A stretch of DNA of 17,821 nt from NCBI GenBank assembly GCA_016840965.1, contig JAEORI010000329.1, forward strand, positions 1-17,821. The letters are read 5' to 3'. This document shows positions 11,890-17,821 of this stretch, piece after piece. Position 1 is the stretch's first letter. Every line of letters starts with the position of its first letter. The notes under the pieces are model-generated. The model made no database searches and was not told the origin of the DNA. It saw only the letters and a list, made by a program, of their open reading frames with translations. A program made the translations under genes and the position numbers. This DNA comes from Candidatus Thorarchaeota archaeon. GTDB lineage: Archaea > Asgardarchaeota > Thorarchaeia > Thorarchaeales > Thorarchaeaceae.

Positions 11890-13710
11890 CTATTCACCCT
11901 TTCCTACATAGTAGTACTCACCAGACGCCTTCTGCTGCGAGTCTAATTTTGAGCCGTCCTTGTTTACTCTTGGTCGTCCAGTCTGAGGGTCTCTTCTAAA
12001 GGTCACGCCCATCTCTTTCAAGAACATATTCATTCCATTTCGGAGTGTTCTAACAGAAGACGCTACACCAGATCTGCCAGGAATACCTCCAAACACCACA
12101 AGACTATCGCTCAGATAGTCGGCCATCAATATCGAGTGCTCAACAATGAATGCTGTCTTCATACTGGTTCGAACCATCCTCTGAATGGCACGTGAGCTCG
12201 CAAGTCTCTGTTCAATGTCCAGAAATGCAGATGGTTCATCAAGGAGGTAAATATCAGCTTCTCGAGCAAGACATGCAGCAATAGCGGCTCTCTGCAATTC
12301 GCCTCCGCTTAGGTCTTGGATTTGGTGTTCTAATAGATGTTCAAGTTCAAGCTTATTAATCACTGAAGTCTTGAAATCAGCAGAGTCAATTTTAGAACCA
12401 CCAGCTGCTCGAAGATACATTCTCAAATTGCCTTCAAAATCTGTTGGGATGTACTGCGGTTTGTAACTGATTTTGAGGTCTAAACCTGTGACTGTCTTCT
12501 TGGGTGCTTCGCCTTCGTCAGGTTCTAATTCCCCTGCAAGCATCCTAACGAACGTAGTCTTTCCAATTCCATTTGGACCTAGAATGCCAACAATCTGACC
12601 TTTCGAAACACGACTACCCTTTATCTCAAGCGTGAAGTCCTCAAAGCTCTTCCTCATGTCCCCGTATTCGATCATAGCCTCCCGTGAGAGATAACCGTCA
12701 TCATCCGCTGTCATTCCTTTGAAAGAGATTGCTGTATCGCGAAAACGCATGTTCTCATCAGGGATGAACCCATCAAGAAAGATATTCACTCCAACACGAG
12801 TTCCGTGTGGATGTGATACGATTCCATAGACACCGGGATTTCCATAGAACATGCAGACCAAGTCTGAAACATAGTCGAGAATCGAAAGGTCATGCTCGAC
12901 TACAACCACAGTCTTTCCAAGTGAGGTCAACTTCCTGATCGCACGAGCCATCCGAAGGCGCTCTCTTACGTCAAGGTACGCGGTCGGTTCGTCAAAGAAA
13001 TAGATGTCACCATCACGTACGATGGCTGCAGTTACCGCAACTCGTTGTAGCTCGCCTCCACTCAGGTATTTGATTGCTCGGTCCCAAATCTCATTGAGGA
13101 TCATGTCATCTTTGAGTTCTTTCAAGCGACCTGATGAATCAGATGACTCTAGAAGTTCACTGATAGGTCTGTCTGCAAGGTCTTTGACCTTGGGAAGGTC
13201 TGTGATGTTCTGTGGTTTCAAAATGGGGACAAGTGAACCAGCCTGAATCTTTTCGAAGAATGGTTGTAACTCAGAACCACGAAATGCCGGAATGATTTCA
13301 TCCCATCCTGGAGGATTGTCAAACCTTCAGAGATTAGGAGGTATCTCACCAGCAAGAATCCGTATTGCAGTTGTCTTCCCGACGCCATTTGGTCCAATTA
13401 AGCCAAGCACCTGACCTTCTTTTGGAGTGGGAAGTCGGAACAGCTTGAATCCATTGACACCATAACGATGGCTAGTATCGATCTCCAGCTCCTCAGGCAG
13501 GTTAACGATTCGAATGACACTATATGGACACTTCTTGACACAGATAGCCTCGCCAGAACATAGAGATTCCACTATGACTGGTGGTTTATCCTGTCCATCA
13601 GGAAAGATGACAGTCTCATCACCAGTTCTGACTCGTGGACAGAACCGTTGGCACTCATGAGTGCAATCTTTTGGTCTACATCTGAACGTGTCAACTATCG
13701 CAATACGCAT
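11890..13710 (-). pseudogene. rli1: Rli1/ABCE1 ribosome-recycling ATPase, interrupted by one in-frame TGA
   Basis: ABCE1/Rli1 splits ribosomes after termination using an Fe-S domain and two ABC ATPase domains. The frame is continuous for 607 codons, normal for the family, except that codon 128 is TGA (13327-13329). N-terminal Cys residues are C11, C16, C20, C24 (first cluster) and C51, C57, C61 (second; the usual fourth Cys is E54). ATPase 1: Walker A GPNGVGKTT (106-114), signature LSGGELQ (216-222), Walker B DIYFFDEP. ATPase 2: GPNGIGKTT (378-386), LSGGELQ (467-473), DIYLLDEP. The C-terminus TFRRDPQTGRPRVNKDGS...GEYYY is standard. Around the TGA the sequence reads PPNL-stop-RFDNPPGW where homologues have NLGRFDDPPxW, so one G-to-T change (GGA to TGA) explains it. 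The ATG at 13710 is the conserved start (MRIAIVD); the frame upstream of it contains the TATA box. rli1 is normally essential, so an assembly error or strain-level variant is as likely as real inactivation. Confidence 0.93.
13327..13329 (-). other. rli1: In-frame TGA at a conserved glycine codon of rli1
   Basis: The codon order is CCT CCT AAT CTC TGA AGG TTT GAC, that is P-P-N-L-stop-R-F-D. The next downstream start-like codon in frame is TTG at 13221, which lacks a good SD and would begin inside the first ATPase domain. Several neighbouring genes with intact family C-termini end in TGA, so general reassignment is excluded. Confidence 0.9.
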
Positions 13711-13760
13711 TTGAAGTGTCAACACCTGCGGAGAAGCTATCGGAGCATGTTTTTGGAGAG

Positions 13761-13766
13761 TATATA
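13761..13766 (-). promoter_or_regulatory. rli1: TATA box of rli1
   Basis: TATATA within GCTATATACTC on the minus strand is centred about 53 bp before the ATG at 13710, predicting a start near 13738 and a leader of about 28 nt. This argues against translation from upstream starts such as 13800. Confidence 0.6.
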
Positions 13767-13844
13767 GCACTTTGGCTGGGTGCGAATGACCCGATGACAA
13801 TCCTTTTTTGCTAATCCGAGAAAATTACTTTGGATAGAACTGCA

Positions 13845-14078
13845 ATGAAGATAATTGAAAAACTTCTAGATGTGTTTGGGAAACGACGAGCACTACTTCT
13901 TGGTGCAGCTTCTCAACCAAATGACTTGATGGCATATATACACGCAGTTCGGGCAAATGCATACTTTAAGATCACTGGCAAAAGGCTTCCGCTTCTAAAT
14001 ATTCCAAGTGGTGAAAATGTCGAGGATTTAACAAAGAACCTGTCTCCATCACGACGACTTGTTAGAAGAGATCTCTAG
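13845..14078 (+). CDS. Small protein of unknown function, divergent from rli1
   Basis: A 77-aa ORF from ATG 13845 (an in-frame TTG lies at 13830). It has an N-terminal amphipathic helix (MKIIEKLLDVFGKRRALLLG), a central helix-like DLMAYIHAVRANAYFKITGK and a basic C-terminus (SRRLVRRDL). There is no motif, signal or membrane segment that I recognise, no clear SD and only a poor promoter. It fills an otherwise empty stretch and its composition is protein-like, but it could be spurious. It ends in TAG. Confidence 0.4.
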   Translation: MKIIEKLLDVFGKRRALLLGAASQPNDLMAYIHAVRANAYFKITGKRLPLLNIPSGENVEDLTKNLSPSRRLVRRDL

Positions 14079-14100
14079 CGCCATCAATTTGTTCATCAGA

Positions 14101-14107
14101 TTTATAG
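14101..14107 (+). promoter_or_regulatory. TATA box of the membrane-anchored protein gene
   Basis: TTTATAG lies 51 bp before the TTG start at 14155, predicting transcription from about 14130 and a leader of about 25 nt. Confidence 0.45.
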
Positions 14108-14154
14108 CCTCACAGTCGAAAATATTGTGGGGATAGAAGATTTCCAGTAGAGTC

Positions 14155-14739
14155 TTGAAAATAGTCATTGGTCTCATTCTTGTATGTTCAGCTAGTATGC
14201 TCATCATCTACCGAAATCCTCCTGATGACCCAGATGCGCTTGGGAGTGTGGTTCTATACTATGACTTCGACGAAATGGTATTGATTGGTGATTCAGTTTG
14301 GACAGCGGAATCGAGGTTAGATACAATATACTATCCTGTAAGTCGTAACAACATGAGAGCAGTATTGAGCGTAAACTACTATTGTGGTTTTCCTCTAGCG
14401 ATGAATACGGACACGTGGACTCATCTAGGTTCAGTTGACATAGGTATGTATACCGGATTAGTGGTTGATTCAGGGGAAGTGAATGGATATGAATGCTGGA
14501 CATGTATGCTCGAGATAAGTGGCGAGGCTAATGTAAGCTACGATAGAAACTCTGGCATCCTTATCTACAACAATTGGATAGAAGCAGATTTAGAGAGGTC
14601 AATTATTCTGCAAGAGATGACCTTCAGGCAACCGTCTCTACCTCCCGTCAAGATGGAAGGCATCCTTCTGGCTGGAATTTTCGCGGAAGTAGCAGTCGTA
14701 GTGTGGCTCATTGCTATTCGGCATAAAATATCTAGATAA
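14155..14739 (+). CDS. Surface protein with N- and C-terminal membrane segments, unknown function
   Basis: A 194-aa protein. Residues 3-18 (IVIGLILVCSASMLII) form a signal anchor or signal peptide and residues about 168-187 (EGILLAGIFAEVAVVVWLIA) a C-terminal transmembrane helix followed by a basic end (RHKISR), so the middle 145 residues are probably outside the cell. That middle part is beta-rich and Tyr/Trp-rich. It has three Cys (C77, C114, C117) that could form disulfides, and a phrase YDRNSGILIYNNW (129-141) of the kind seen in many archaeal surface proteins (Y-D-x-x-(T/S)-G-(I/V)-L). C11 lies in the hydrophobic stretch, but I see no clean lipobox. The start is TTG at 14155 with a weak SD; the TATA box at 14101 supports it. 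It ends in TAA. Family not identified. Confidence 0.75.
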   Translation: MKIVIGLILVCSASMLIIYRNPPDDPDALGSVVLYYDFDEMVLIGDSVWTAESRLDTIYYPVSRNNMRAVLSVNYYCGFPLAMNTDTWTHLGSVDIGMYTGLVVDSGEVNGYECWTCMLEISGEANVSYDRNSGILIYNNWIEADLERSIILQEMTFRQPSLPPVKMEGILLAGIFAEVAVVVWLIAIRHKISR

Positions 14740-14755
14740 TTCCATCTTTGGAAAG

Positions 14756-14763
14756 CATATTTA
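14756..14763 (+). promoter_or_regulatory. TATA box in front of the C/D box RNA and YkgJ operon
   Basis: CATATTTA is centred about 26 bp before 14786, so the predicted transcription start falls within a few bases of the 5' side of the guide RNA's closing stem (14788-14790). The same promoter could also drive the downstream operon, with a leader of about 100 nt. Confidence 0.45.
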
Positions 14764-14787
14764 GCCTAGCACCAGCTAATTCATCAT

Positions 14788-14864
14788 TGTCGGGATGATG
14801 ATGAAGTAGGGATGGTGAACGACTCATCAACGTGATGACCCATTAAACCGCAATCTGACCGATG
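14788..14864 (+). ncRNA. Candidate C/D box guide RNA with a 16S rRNA target
   Basis: Elements in order: closing-stem strand TCGG (14790-14793); C box ATGATGA (14795-14801, with an overlapping copy at 14798-14804); a degenerate D' box (CTCA 14823-14826 is one candidate); C' box GTGATGA (14832-14838); D guide; D box CTGA (14855-14858); closing-stem strand CCGA (14859-14862). The stem strands are complementary and abut the boxes, as in a k-turn. The D guide contains ATTAAACCGCA, perfectly complementary over 11 nt to UGCGGUUUAAU, a highly conserved archaeal 16S rRNA segment (E. coli numbering about 950-960). By the D-plus-5 rule the 2'-O-methylated base would be the C of UGCGG (near position 952). 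Weak points: both guide spacers are longer than the usual 12 nt or so, and D' is poor. It lies in the leader of the YkgJ operon. Confidence 0.6.
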
Positions 14865-14884
14865 CGCAAGGAGTACAAAACACA

Positions 14885-15301
14885 TTGACCCCCTTTATCT
14901 GCAACCACGACGGATCTTGCGAGGAGGTTCGTTTTTGCTGCACCGATACTGAGATGACGTTGACAAGAGACGATGTTGAAAGGATTGAAGCATTGGGTTA
15001 CGATAGAAAGGACTTCGTGGTACGCGTGATGGCGGGTTTCTGTGAACTCAAGAATGTGGATGGTAACTGCTTCTTCTACGATTCTGAAACGAAGATATGT
15101 CGCATTTACGAGAATAGACCTGAAGGCTGTAGATACTATCCAATCATTTACGATGCAAGAAAACGGAAATGCATCATTGATAAAGACTGTCCATCAGGTG
15201 AAACCGTTTCTCGCGAGGAAATACGAAAGATTTGCCACAAAGTCCGAAAACTTGTAGAAAAACTACGGTGGGAGGCTGCGCATGGTGAGAGCCCGTGCTG
15301 A
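14885..15301 (+). CDS. YkgJ-family cysteine-cluster protein
   Basis: A 138-aa member of the CxxC-rich YkgJ (putative Zn/Fe-chelating) family. Twelve cysteines are spread through the chain: C6, C12, C18-C19 (FCCTDTEMTLTRDDVERI, the family's CC...D motif followed by LTxDD), C53, C62, C72, C82 (IYENRPEGCRYYP, the very typical 'RPxxCRxYP' block), C96, C102, C117 and C138. The RPxxCRxYP and CC motifs make the family call firm; the bound metal and function are not established. Translation starts at TTG 14885, with AAGGAG (14868-14873) 11 nt upstream. It is the first gene of a four-gene operon in which every junction overlaps; its last 20 nt overlap the PHP gene. It ends in TGA. Confidence 0.88.
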   Translation: MTPFICNHDGSCEEVRFCCTDTEMTLTRDDVERIEALGYDRKDFVVRVMAGFCELKNVDGNCFFYDSETKICRIYENRPEGCRYYPIIYDARKRKCIIDKDCPSGETVSREEIRKICHKVRKLVEKLRWEAAHGESPC

Positions 15302-16142
15302 CCTGCATACTCATTCTTCAGCCTCTGATGGAAGTGATTCACCATCAGAACTGGTCCAGAAAGCGGATGCGTTGAAACTTGGAGGCATTGCACTTACTGA
15401 CCACGACTCGCTCGACGGGATAACGGAGTTTATGGAAGCCGAAGCATCAGACGATTTGAATCGGATTCCAGGGCTTGAAATAAGTGCGGAGTATGAAGGC
15501 AAGGAGGTCCACATACTAGGGTATTTTGTGCCTCTTAACTCAGCACCTCTCAATGATAGATTGGAATATCTGAGAGTGTCAAGACACAACCGACTTCCGA
15601 AGATGATTCAGAAATTGAATGACTTGGGACTCGAAATCTCTATAGACGAGCTCTATGATGACATCGTAGGTGTTTCTAGTCCTGGAAGACCACATGTTGC
15701 ACAGCTCTTAGTCAAGAAAGGATATGTTGGGTCCACACAAGAAGCATTTCAGAAATATTTGGCTCATGATAAACCAGGATATGTGAAAAAAGAACGAATG
15801 CAGGCACTCGAAGCAACCAAACTTCTGAAGTCAGTTGGCGCTATACCAGTCCTTGCACATCCATTAACTATCAGAGTTCAAAATCTACTATCATTCATAG
15901 AAAAACTCATGAACGTAGGGCTTTTGGGCGTCGAGGTGGACTATGATTATAGCTTCTTGGGCATACATCGATCATCTGATGAAGTGAGAGAGATCATCAA
16001 GGATTTAGATATCCTTCAGACTGGAGGAAGCGATTATCATGGAACAATTCATTACACTGAGCTTGGAGGTGTTACTGTTCCAATCGAGGTCATTAAAAAT
16101 CTTGAGAGAATTCATGATGAGATGCAGAGGGGGATTTCTTGA
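15282..16142 (+). CDS. PHP-domain phosphoesterase (TrpH/YciV, RNase AM-like)
   Basis: A 286-aa PHP-family metal-dependent phosphoesterase. All expected ligands are visible: DLHTHSSASDGSDSP (H9, H11, D16), TDHDSLDG (D40, H41), GLEISAEYEGKEVHILGY (E66, H77), RPHVA (H138), VLAHP (H193) and GGSDYHG (D251, H253). The length and the PGYVKKERM insert match the TrpH/YciV group. Members act on 3',5'-nucleoside bisphosphates and as 5'-to-3' exonucleases on short RNA, so an RNA or nucleotide role is plausible here. The ATG at 15282 has a strong SD (GGGAGG, spacing 6) placed inside the end of the YkgJ gene. Its TGA overlaps the next start (TTGA). A histidinol-phosphatase role is less likely given the absence of other his genes. 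Confidence 0.93.
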   Translation: MVRARADLHTHSSASDGSDSPSELVQKADALKLGGIALTDHDSLDGITEFMEAEASDDLNRIPGLEISAEYEGKEVHILGYFVPLNSAPLNDRLEYLRVSRHNRLPKMIQKLNDLGLEISIDELYDDIVGVSSPGRPHVAQLLVKKGYVGSTQEAFQKYLAHDKPGYVKKERMQALEATKLLKSVGAIPVLAHPLTIRVQNLLSFIEKLMNVGLLGVEVDYDYSFLGIHRSSDEVREIIKDLDILQTGGSDYHGTIHYTELGGVTVPIEVIKNLERIHDEMQRGIS

Positions 16143-17044
16143 AAGTAATTGACATTCATACTCATACTTGGTCAAGAGACATTATCAGTGAAAGAGACAG
16201 GGAATCTCGCCTTGTTGCTGCTGAAAGATTAGGCGTTGAGCCAGTTCTTGACTCCACAATTGACACTCTTCGAAAGGCAATGATTGAAAGTGGTGTGGAG
16301 AGGGCAGTTATTCTTCCCATTGATAGTGGATTTCACCAAAAGATGCCATTGTCGCTAACAGAAAAGACCGACTGGCATGTCAGAGAGGTGCAAGATGATT
16401 CGAACATAAGGACGTTTGTTGGAATCGATCCAAGAAGAGGAGAGTTGGGACTGAAAGAATTAGAACGTGCAGTGAAAAAGAAGGGATGCCGAGGATGGAA
16501 GATGTATCCACCAAATGGGTTCTATCCAGACGACAAAACATTCGATCCGTATTACAAACTCTGTGTTGACTTGGACATACCAATACTAATACACCAAGGA
16601 TTCACTCCAAGACATAAACACGTAAAATATGCGAGACCGGTCTATGTAGATAGAGTTGCAGCAGATTTTCCAGACCTCAAAATAGTTCTTGCCCATGTAG
16701 GATATCCATGGCAAGATGAAACGCTGATGATTGCCTCGAAGAACCCAAACGTTTCTGTTGATGTTTCTGGTTGGCAGAGCTTTGCAGCTACTGTTCCAAT
16801 GAAACTATACCAGATGATTGGTGATGCAAAGATATTGAGAGTCTTCCCTAATCGCATGCACTTTGGGAGTGATTTCCCACTATTCGAATATACGATGCCA
16901 CTTAAGAAGTGGGTCACATTCTTCACTGGACTTCAGCTACCTTCAGAGCTTTTAGATCAGGGATACAAACAGCTTAGAGAGGATGAGATTGAGAGAGTCA
17001 TGTGGAGAAATACTGAGGGTCTCATTTTTGGTGATACTTCATGA
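16139..17044 (+). CDS. Amidohydrolase family 2 (ACMSD/uracil-5-carboxylate decarboxylase-like fold)
   Basis: A 301-aa TIM-barrel metal-dependent hydrolase or decarboxylase of the Amidohydro_2 type. Signature: MKVIDIHTHTW (H7, H9) at the N-terminus, GWKMYPPNGFYP (119-130), LIHQGF (H152), VLAHVGYPW (H186), HFGSDFPLFE (D245) and the C-terminal RVMWRNTEGLI (286-296), which resembles the family's I..gNA..l end. One catalytic metal is expected, bound by the HxH, His and Asp. The substrate cannot be read from the sequence. It starts at TTG 16139 overlapping the PHP stop, with AGGGGGAT just upstream. It ends in TGA overlapping the next ATG (ATGA). Its place in an operon with PHP and Mut7-C proteins may point to nucleotide or RNA-derived substrates, but this is inference. 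Confidence 0.9.
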   Translation: MKVIDIHTHTWSRDIISERDRESRLVAAERLGVEPVLDSTIDTLRKAMIESGVERAVILPIDSGFHQKMPLSLTEKTDWHVREVQDDSNIRTFVGIDPRRGELGLKELERAVKKKGCRGWKMYPPNGFYPDDKTFDPYYKLCVDLDIPILIHQGFTPRHKHVKYARPVYVDRVAADFPDLKIVLAHVGYPWQDETLMIASKNPNVSVDVSGWQSFAATVPMKLYQMIGDAKILRVFPNRMHFGSDFPLFEYTMPLKKWVTFFTGLQLPSELLDQGYKQLREDEIERVMWRNTEGLIFGDTS

Positions 17045-17532
17045 TGATGTTCATGGTAGATGCAATGTTGGGAAAACTGGCAATCTGGCTTCGACTCACA
17101 GGCCATGATACGTTCTATTCCACACAGTTGCATGATGATGAGCTCATACGAATAGCAAAAGAACAAAGAAGAATCCTATTGACTTCTGATGCTATTCTAG
17201 CAAGAAGGGCAGAAGACGCAGGACTTGAATTCATGCTTGTAAGGGGAAATGTTGATGAAGAGGTGGCAAGTGTCTTCTTAAAATTCGGGATCAAACCAGA
17301 TGCAGATCCCGCTAAATCACGATGTACAAAATGTAATGGCATCTTGACTCATATCAAGAATGATGAGAAGCAACGAATAGAAGGACTTGTGCCAGAGCAG
17401 ACATTCAACTACTACACCGAGTTCTGGCTCTGTGAATACTGTAGAAGTGTCTTCTTTCAAGGCGGGCAATGGACAAACATTGAAGAATACATGACAAGAA
17501 TTGCTGAACTGATGCAGAAACTGGAAACGTGA
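17041..17532 (+). CDS. Mut7-C (PIN-like RNase) domain protein with zinc ribbon
   Basis: A 163-aa Mut7-C protein, matching the C-terminal module of metazoan Mut-7 exonuclease. Residues 5-85 form the PIN-like fold: MVDAMLGKLAIWLRLTGHDT (catalytic-type D7; LGKLA..LR.LG motif), DDELIRIAKEQRRILLTSD (D32, D33, D50) and later acidic positions. Residues 95-134 are a zinc ribbon, CTKC (C95, C98) and CEYC (C131, C134). Known archaeal proteins of this type are predicted RNases. The ATG at 17041 overlaps the previous stop, and GGTGAT (17029-17034) is 6 nt upstream; ATGs at 17044, 17047 and 17053 are alternatives. It is the last gene of the operon and ends in TGA one base before the end of the convergent broken gene. 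Confidence 0.92.
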   Translation: MMMFMVDAMLGKLAIWLRLTGHDTFYSTQLHDDELIRIAKEQRRILLTSDAILARRAEDAGLEFMLVRGNVDEEVASVFLKFGIKPDADPAKSRCTKCNGILTHIKNDEKQRIEGLVPEQTFNYYTEFWLCEYCRSVFFQGGQWTNIEEYMTRIAELMQKLET

Positions 17533-17533
17533 C

Positions 17534-17821
17534 TCATTCTTCAGAAACTGAAATTGCATACTCAAAAGGGATGCAATCTTTTATTGTTCGAGTTATGTGA
17601 CAAAACTTCTTCATCAACTCTACACAACGTTTTCCTGTTTCAAGCTCATCTTCACCAACAATAACCTCGCCAGACACAGCGAAACCAGTGATTCTGTAGC
17701 CTTATTCGTCAAACTATGCTATTGATATACCCAGCAGATTGAGAGATTTCAGATTCATCTTGAATCGTCGTTGAAAATCCAAGAAAGTATTATTCAAGCA
17801 GCCATGTATTACGGAAACAAA
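17534..17821 (-). pseudogene. 3' part of an unknown gene with two in-frame stops
   Basis: Reading the minus strand in from the window edge, one frame is protein-like along its whole length: VSVIHGCLNNTFLDFQRRF, then a short stretch with TAG (17714-17716) and TAA (17702-17704), then GYRITGFAVSGEVIVGEDEL and a basic-hydrophobic end FEYAISVSEE before TGA at 17534. The two halves have normal composition, and only FDE separates the stops, so this looks like one gene with two nonsense changes rather than two genes. Both stops could come from single-base changes (for example from Tyr codons). I do not recognise the family and the 5' end lies outside the window. Confidence 0.5.

Noticed and set aside
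13222..13326. Frameshift between the two halves of rli1
   Set aside because: The 105 bases between the first stop and the next start-like codon are 35 codons in the same frame and encode the expected NLGRF-to-ILKPQ segment, so only a nonsense codon separates the halves.
13327..13329. Selenocysteine or TGA reassignment
   Set aside because: The homologous residue is glycine, and intact genes with normal family C-termini (MDR oxidoreductase, PHP, amidohydrolase, Mut7-C) end in TGA.
13711..13800. 30-residue N-terminal extension of Rli1
   Set aside because: Family members start at MRIAIVD, and the TATA box at 13761-13766 lies inside the proposed extension.
14780..14805. Inverted repeat TTCATCAT/ATGATGAA as a terminator
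   Set aside because: It has no T tract, and its right arm is the C box of the guide RNA candidate; the symmetry follows from the repeated ATG units.
14841..14846. ATTAAA as the TATA box of the YkgJ operon
   Set aside because: It lies inside the guide matching 16S rRNA, and an alternative TATA box at 14756-14763 fits the guide RNA 5' end better. It cannot be completely excluded.
1..17821. CRISPR array, insertion sequence, integrase or attachment site
   Set aside because: I saw no regularly spaced direct repeats, transposase or integrase motifs, or terminal inverted repeats. The tRNA genes are intact, with no fragment duplications other than the full twin gene.

Overview
The window looks archaeal. 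The gene content is archaeal: an Rli1/ABCE1-type ribosome-recycling ATPase, the bifunctional fructose-1,6-bisphosphate aldolase/phosphatase, an archaeal class I (DhnA/FbaB-type) aldolase, a short archaeal-type triosephosphate isomerase, archaeal DUF89 and Mut7-C proteins, and ribbon-helix-helix regulators. Signals agree: TATA-like boxes lie 26-28 bp before the 5' ends of two tRNA genes, and many genes have GGTGAT/GGAG-type ribosome-binding sites with leaders of about 19 nt. A single-domain parvulin, moderate base composition and acidic-tailed or membrane-anchored hypothetical proteins would fit an Asgard-like lineage (for example Thorarchaeia), but I see no decisive marker and hold this loosely. 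TGA is a normal stop here, ending several intact genes.

Layout, left to right. (1) 20-1147: a minus-strand M24 'pita-bread' protein that has lost most metal ligands. (2) 1262-1775: two nearly identical tRNA-Arg genes (anticodons GCG and CCG, CCA encoded), each with its own TATA box, flanking a small unknown gene. (3) 1816-2888: a minus-strand ribbon-helix-helix plus winged-helix regulator, divergent from a protein with a basic head and a repetitive acidic tail. (4) 2977-3807: a NIF3/DUF34 homologue with a degenerate metal site. (5) 3814-7555, minus strand: tpiA followed closely by a DUF89 metabolite phosphatase, with a perfect 15-nt palindrome between the tpiA TATA box and its predicted transcription start; then an acidic-N-terminus protein, a small RHH regulator and a zinc-containing MDR oxidoreductase. 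(6) 7680-7970: a parvulin. (7) 8028-10191, minus: the gluconeogenic FBP aldolase/phosphatase beside the class I FBP aldolase. (8) 10301-11888, plus: a uridine phosphorylase-family enzyme, an overlapping zinc-ribbon protein and a cysteine-rich membrane protein. (9) 11890-13710, minus: rli1, intact in frame except for one TGA at codon 128. (10) 13845-14739: two unknown genes, one a double-anchored surface protein. (11) 14788-14864: a candidate C/D box guide RNA whose D guide is complementary to a conserved stretch of archaeal 16S rRNA. It directly precedes an overlapping four-gene operon (14885-17532): YkgJ-type Cys-rich protein, PHP phosphoesterase, amidohydrolase, Mut7-C RNase-like protein. 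(12) 17534-17821: the 3' part of a minus-strand gene with two in-frame stops.

The central carbon genes (tpiA, both aldolases) form a triose-phosphate/hexose-phosphate set split into two nearby minus-strand clusters, and DUF89 is plausibly a sugar-phosphate repair enzyme coupled to tpiA. The right half has a translation/RNA flavour (rli1, guide RNA, Mut7-C, PHP). The most informative observations are the guide RNA with a recognisable 16S target, the single nonsense codon in rli1, and the two family members (M24, NIF3) whose metal sites have decayed while the folds look intact.
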